From: CAVSWN01 sp963770995
GTDB lineage: Bacteria; Acidobacteriota; Vicinamibacteria; Vicinamibacterales; CAVVIG01
Direction of reading: 5' to 3'
Assembly: GCA_963770995.1 (NCBI GenBank)
Contig: CAVYRS010000001.1
Span: 3,968,001-4,032,000 of the forward strand
Length of the DNA: 64,000 nucleotides
Within the stretch, counting starts at the first letter, position 1. Every line of letters begins with the position of its first letter. Of the stretch, positions 61,127-64,000 are shown piece after piece. The notes beneath the pieces were generated by a model, which worked only from the letters and a program-made list of their open reading frames with translations, was not told the DNA's origin and made no database searches. A program made the translations under genes and the position numbers.

Positions 61127-62311
61127 GTGCGCGTTTTGCATGTGATTCCCGCCGTTGCCACGCGTTACGGCGGTCCGAGCACGGCCATCGTTCCGATGTG
61201 CCGGGCGCTGGCCGCGAGCGGAATCGACGCGACTATTGCCGCTACCGATGCCGACGGCCCTGCGCGCCTACGGGTTCCAATCAGCGAGCCGACCTCCTGG
61301 GGAGGTGTGCCGGCGATCTTCTGCAGGAAGACGTTCAGCGAGGCGTACAAGTACTCGCCTTCGCTGGCGTCATGGCTTGGGCAGCACGTTCGGGACTTCG
61401 AGATCGTTCACATCCATGGCTTGCTCTCGCACGCCTGTCTGGCGGCCGGAGCGGCGTGCCAGCGGCAGGGTGTGCCGTACGTGGTTCGTCCGCTCGGCAC
61501 GCTCGTGCCATGGTCGCTCCAGCAGAAGCCGTTCAAAAAGCGGTTGCTGCTCGCGTGTGGAGGGATGCGGGCGCTGCGCGGCGCAGCGGCGATCCATTAC
61601 ACATCGCAGCAGGAGCGGCGGAGCGTCGAAACATCTCTGGAGCTGAGCGGAGGCGTCGTCGTACCACTCGGAATCGATCCGGCGCTTCTTGAGACGCCCG
61701 TGCTGGATTCGCGCGAGCGCGACCAGGATCGATATGTTCTCGCGATGTCTCGCCTCCACCCAAAGAAGAACTTGGACGCATTGATTGAGGCGTTCATCGA
61801 CATCTCAGAGACTCGGCGCGACAGCTGGAGGCTAGTGATTGCCGGCACCGGGGATGGTACGTACGCGGCCTCGCTTCGTAAGCTGGTGGACGACAGACGC
61901 GCGCAAGGTCGCGTGCAGTTCGTGGGCTGGATCGATGGCGAGCCGAAGCTCCAGCTCGTCCGGCGCGCGTCGGTCTTCGCGCTCTGCTCGAAGCACGAGA
62001 ACTTCGGCCTCTCTGTGCTCGAAGCGCTGGCGGCCGGCGTCCCGACGCTGCTGTCGCGTCAGGTCGACCTCGCCGACGATGTGGATAGCGCCAACGCAGG
62101 GTGGATCGTCGATGACGTCCACGATTCGCTGCGGCGTGCACTTGCGGCGGCCGTCGGCGACGATCAGGCGCGAGCGGCCAGAGGTGGAGCGGCCCGCAGT
62201 CTGGCGTGGCGGTTCACCTGGCCCATGGTCGCGGTGCAACTAAGCGACCTCTACGCGCGCCTTTGCCGACGCGGGTCTGAGCCTGCGGCGGGATTGCTGC
62301 CGCTCAATTGA
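61127..62311 (+). CDS. GT4-family glycosyltransferase
   Basis: A 394-residue GT-B enzyme: VLHVIPAVATRYGGPSTAIVPM, VHIHGLLSHACLAAG, YVVRPLGTLVPWSLQQK, YVLAMSRLHPKKNLDALIEAF, and the E-x7-E motif ENFGLSVLE near residue 300 followed by ALAAGVPTLLS. The GTG at 61127 gives the first strand. It ends 13 bases before the polytopic protein. Confidence 0.88.
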   Translation: MRVLHVIPAVATRYGGPSTAIVPMCRALAASGIDATIAATDADGPARLRVPISEPTSWGGVPAIFCRKTFSEAYKYSPSLASWLGQHVRDFEIVHIHGLLSHACLAAGAACQRQGVPYVVRPLGTLVPWSLQQKPFKKRLLLACGGMRALRGAAAIHYTSQQERRSVETSLELSGGVVVPLGIDPALLETPVLDSRERDQDRYVLAMSRLHPKKNLDALIEAFIDISETRRDSWRLVIAGTGDGTYAASLRKLVDDRRAQGRVQFVGWIDGEPKLQLVRRASVFALCSKHENFGLSVLEALAAGVPTLLSRQVDLADDVDSANAGWIVDDVHDSLRRALAAAVGDDQARAARGGAARSLAWRFTWPMVAVQLSDLYARLCRRGSEPAAGLLPLN

Positions 62312-62324
62312 AGATTGCCCGAGC

Positions 62325-63770
62325 ATGACCGCCGACGCAGAAACTACCCTTTCAAGGCTTGCGCTCCTGCTGGCGGCCGCGATGGCCATTGGATACTGTG
62401 TCCTCGCCGCGGCCAAGACGTGGCCGTTGATGGACGGAGACGGCGTCGCATACTTTCCGCCCGTCGTCGAATGGAGCTTGAACCGCCCGTTGACGAATCC
62501 GGTGTGGCTGCCGCCGTTGGACGACTCGATCGACGGCCCTGGCGGACGCCGCTACATCTATCACGGGTTCTTATACTCGCTCGCTGTAGGAGGACTGGCC
62601 CGGCGGTTGGGAGGCGGCCCCCAGGCGGCGGTTGCGGCTGCGTACGTCCTTCACGGGCTCGTGGCTCTCGCGGGCGCCCTCGTCGTTCTCTTCTGGGCCG
62701 AGGTTCGCGGACCTGCGCGTGTCCTTCTGGCAGGCCTCCTTCCGGTCGCGTGGCTGGAACTCTCGGTGACGTGGCACGGTCGTGTGGAACCGCTGGCCAT
62801 CCTCCTCACGGCAGTGGGCTGCTGGGGCTGGGGCGCGTTGCGGACGCCATGGCGTGAAGGAGTCGTTAGTCTCGCCGCGATGCTTCTCTTCTTCACCAGC
62901 CCCGCTTGCGGGTTTCTGGGAGGCTGCTGTGCCGCCGCGGCAATCGTTCATTCACATGATGCGTCCCTCGTGTGGCCTCGACTATTTGCAATCGCGGCCG
63001 GGGCGGTTCTGAGCGTCGCCGTCGTGATTTTTGTCTATCCCTTTCCAATTCTCGATTGGGTCGGCGGAGTCATAAGACATGGGCGCATCCACCTCGGGTT
63101 GCCCGTTGGACGAGGATTCGTAGCGACATGGCTGGCCAGCCCCCAGCTGCCTCTTCTGGTAGTCTCGTTCGCCCTTCTCGCAGTCGCTGCGGCGATGCGC
63201 GTGATCGACGCCCGACCACGTGATTCGAAGACGCAAACCGTCGCCTTCGCCGCGCTAGCGGCGACCTTCGGCCTCGGGGTAGCCCGGCTGGCGTTCCTGA
63301 AATCGGAGGCGTCATACAACGCCGTCGCGTGGATGCCGCTGCTCGCTTCGATTGCGGCTTCCAGCCGAACGCGGTGGCAATCGTGGGCGGTCGTCATTGC
63401 CTTTGTCTTTCCCGTCATCGGCTTCGTTCGATCCACCGCCGTGCTCGCGTCGCAGTTGCAGCCGCATGCGGTGAGCTTTCGCGACGCTCAGGAGGCGATT
63501 CGCGGATTGACGCCTTCGGGATGTTCGGTCAGTTCCGGACTGTGGATGGCGGCATCCGGTTCCGCAGCGGTGACGGCGGGTGGCATGCCGTCGACACCGG
63601 CGAGATACTACGTGCGTCAACAGGCAAATTTCGGATTGTCCTCGCCGCCCGAACTTCCGGGCTACCGGCTTGTCGAGAACCGCTTTGGCGGCGGCGTTAG
63701 GCTTTTCGGCTTGCCGCTGGCACGAACGGCCGGTGGATGGAACTTTGCTGTCTACGAGAGGGCACGATGA
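62325..63770 (+). CDS. Polytopic membrane protein, GT-C-like
   Basis: A 481-residue protein with about ten hydrophobic helices. The short acidic loop after the first helix (LMDGDGVAYFPPVVEW) has the D-x-D style of GT-C glycosyltransferases, and PLDDSIDGPGGRRYIYHGF follows. The C-terminus (residues about 385-481) is a soluble periplasmic domain (GYRLVENRFGGGVRLFGL). It may add a sugar at the periplasmic face or flip the lipid-linked unit, but neither can be shown from sequence. Confidence 0.68.
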   Translation: MTADAETTLSRLALLLAAAMAIGYCVLAAAKTWPLMDGDGVAYFPPVVEWSLNRPLTNPVWLPPLDDSIDGPGGRRYIYHGFLYSLAVGGLARRLGGGPQAAVAAAYVLHGLVALAGALVVLFWAEVRGPARVLLAGLLPVAWLELSVTWHGRVEPLAILLTAVGCWGWGALRTPWREGVVSLAAMLLFFTSPACGFLGGCCAAAAIVHSHDASLVWPRLFAIAAGAVLSVAVVIFVYPFPILDWVGGVIRHGRIHLGLPVGRGFVATWLASPQLPLLVVSFALLAVAAAMRVIDARPRDSKTQTVAFAALAATFGLGVARLAFLKSEASYNAVAWMPLLASIAASSRTRWQSWAVVIAFVFPVIGFVRSTAVLASQLQPHAVSFRDAQEAIRGLTPSGCSVSSGLWMAASGSAAVTAGGMPSTPARYYVRQQANFGLSSPPELPGYRLVENRFGGGVRLFGLPLARTAGGWNFAVYERAR

Positions 63771-63795
63771 CAGCTGATCGAATCGACTGACGCGA

Positions 63796-64000
63796 ATGTG
63801 CGGCATTGCGGGCGGCATTTTCTGGGGCGACACACCGGTGACCGTTGCCCAGGACGCCGTGTCGGCGATGGTGAAGCGCCTCGAGCATCGCGGTCCGGAC
63901 GGCCGAGGCATGTCCTGTTCGCGGACGCCCGATTCGCCGCTCCAAGCGCCGTTCGTTGTCCTGGGTCACACGCGTCTGGCGATCATCGACACCTCGATCG
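63796..64000 (+). CDS. asnB: Second asparagine synthase-type amidotransferase, 3'-truncated by window edge
   Basis: Starts at ATG 63796 with MCGIAGGIFWG (Cys2 nucleophile), then RLEHRGPDGRG and LGHTRLAIIDTS, the class II glutaminase signature. The frame is open at the window edge, so only about 68 residues are visible. It is the second AsnB in the operon, seven kilobases after the first, and is likely to have a different acceptor. Confidence 0.88.
   Translation, partial: MCGIAGGIFWGDTPVTVAQDAVSAMVKRLEHRGPDGRGMSCSRTPDSPLQAPFVVLGHTRLAIIDTSI

Noticed and set aside
33203..63770. PEP-CTERM/exosortase EPS system
   Set aside because: The gene types (Wza, Wzc, AsnB, degenerate regulator) recall such clusters, but no exosortase, PEP-CTERM protein or PrsK kinase is visible in the window.
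1..64000. CRISPR array, rRNA, tRNA, prophage or classical insertion sequence
   Set aside because: No regular spacer-repeat array, no rRNA or tRNA-like cloverleaf, and no transposase or integrase domain is visible. The short repeats present are few and interspersed.

Overview
High-GC bacterial chromosome (about 62-65% GC by eye), read as an Acidobacteriota-type genome, most likely class Vicinamibacteria. This is an inference from the VWFA-type surface protein, the GT87 and TPR/GT-C membrane proteins and the Tad gene order; no rRNA or tRNA gene is present to confirm it.

Layout. (1) 1-12.2 kb: a glycan locus. It holds a 5'-truncated glycosyltransferase; a fused GT2-methyltransferase-polysaccharide deacetylase; a coiled-coil GT2; an O-antigen-type ABC exporter (ATPase and permease); a TPR-tailed polytopic protein; two tandem GT87 mannosyltransferase-like proteins; and a sugar-nucleotide SDR epimerase. 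(2) 12.4-24.8 kb: a Tad/Flp pilus locus. The order is two Flp pilins, prepilin peptidase, CpaB, CpaC, CpaE, CpaF, TadB, TadC, a 29-residue membrane peptide, a TPR lipoprotein, a wHTH-AAA+ ATPase and a secreted double-VWA protein. (3) 24.8-33 kb: an FAD/NAD amine-oxidase-like enzyme behind a repeat cluster, two small ORFs, a NarL-type two-component pair, a YdcF-like protein, a zinc-ribbon/FHA pair, and a convergent Uma2 protein plus a degenerate DUF4143 ATPase. (4) 33-64 kb: a long plus-strand exopolysaccharide operon. It starts from a strong sigma-70-like promoter with a calcium-binding-like lipoprotein and a degenerate NtrC-like regulator. It continues with an outer-membrane barrel, Wza, a Wzc tyrosine kinase, a polymerase-like protein, a second Wzm/Wzt pair, and a cargo of glycosyltransferases, SAM and FkbM methyltransferases and two asparagine-synthase-type amidotransferases. 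The last of these runs off the window. Most genes here overlap by ATGA or GTGA, which suggests translational coupling.

Data quality. At least eleven apparent single-base indels break otherwise conserved genes between 2 and 40 kb: the deacetylase fusion, first ABC ATPase, first permease, first GT87, cpaB, cpaC, cpaE and wzc. The 40.5-64 kb part shows none. I read these as assembly or sequencing errors and annotate each broken gene as one locus with the shift positions given.

Most interesting signals: a family of bulged palindromes (GAA/GAA internal loop) inserted in frame inside coding sequences; a Tad locus that ends in an AAA+/VWA pair where TadE/F/G pseudopilins would be expected; a sigma-54-activator-like regulator with no GAFTGA loop and an altered Walker A; several micro-ORFs; and a GC-poor glycosyltransferase inside the EPS operon.
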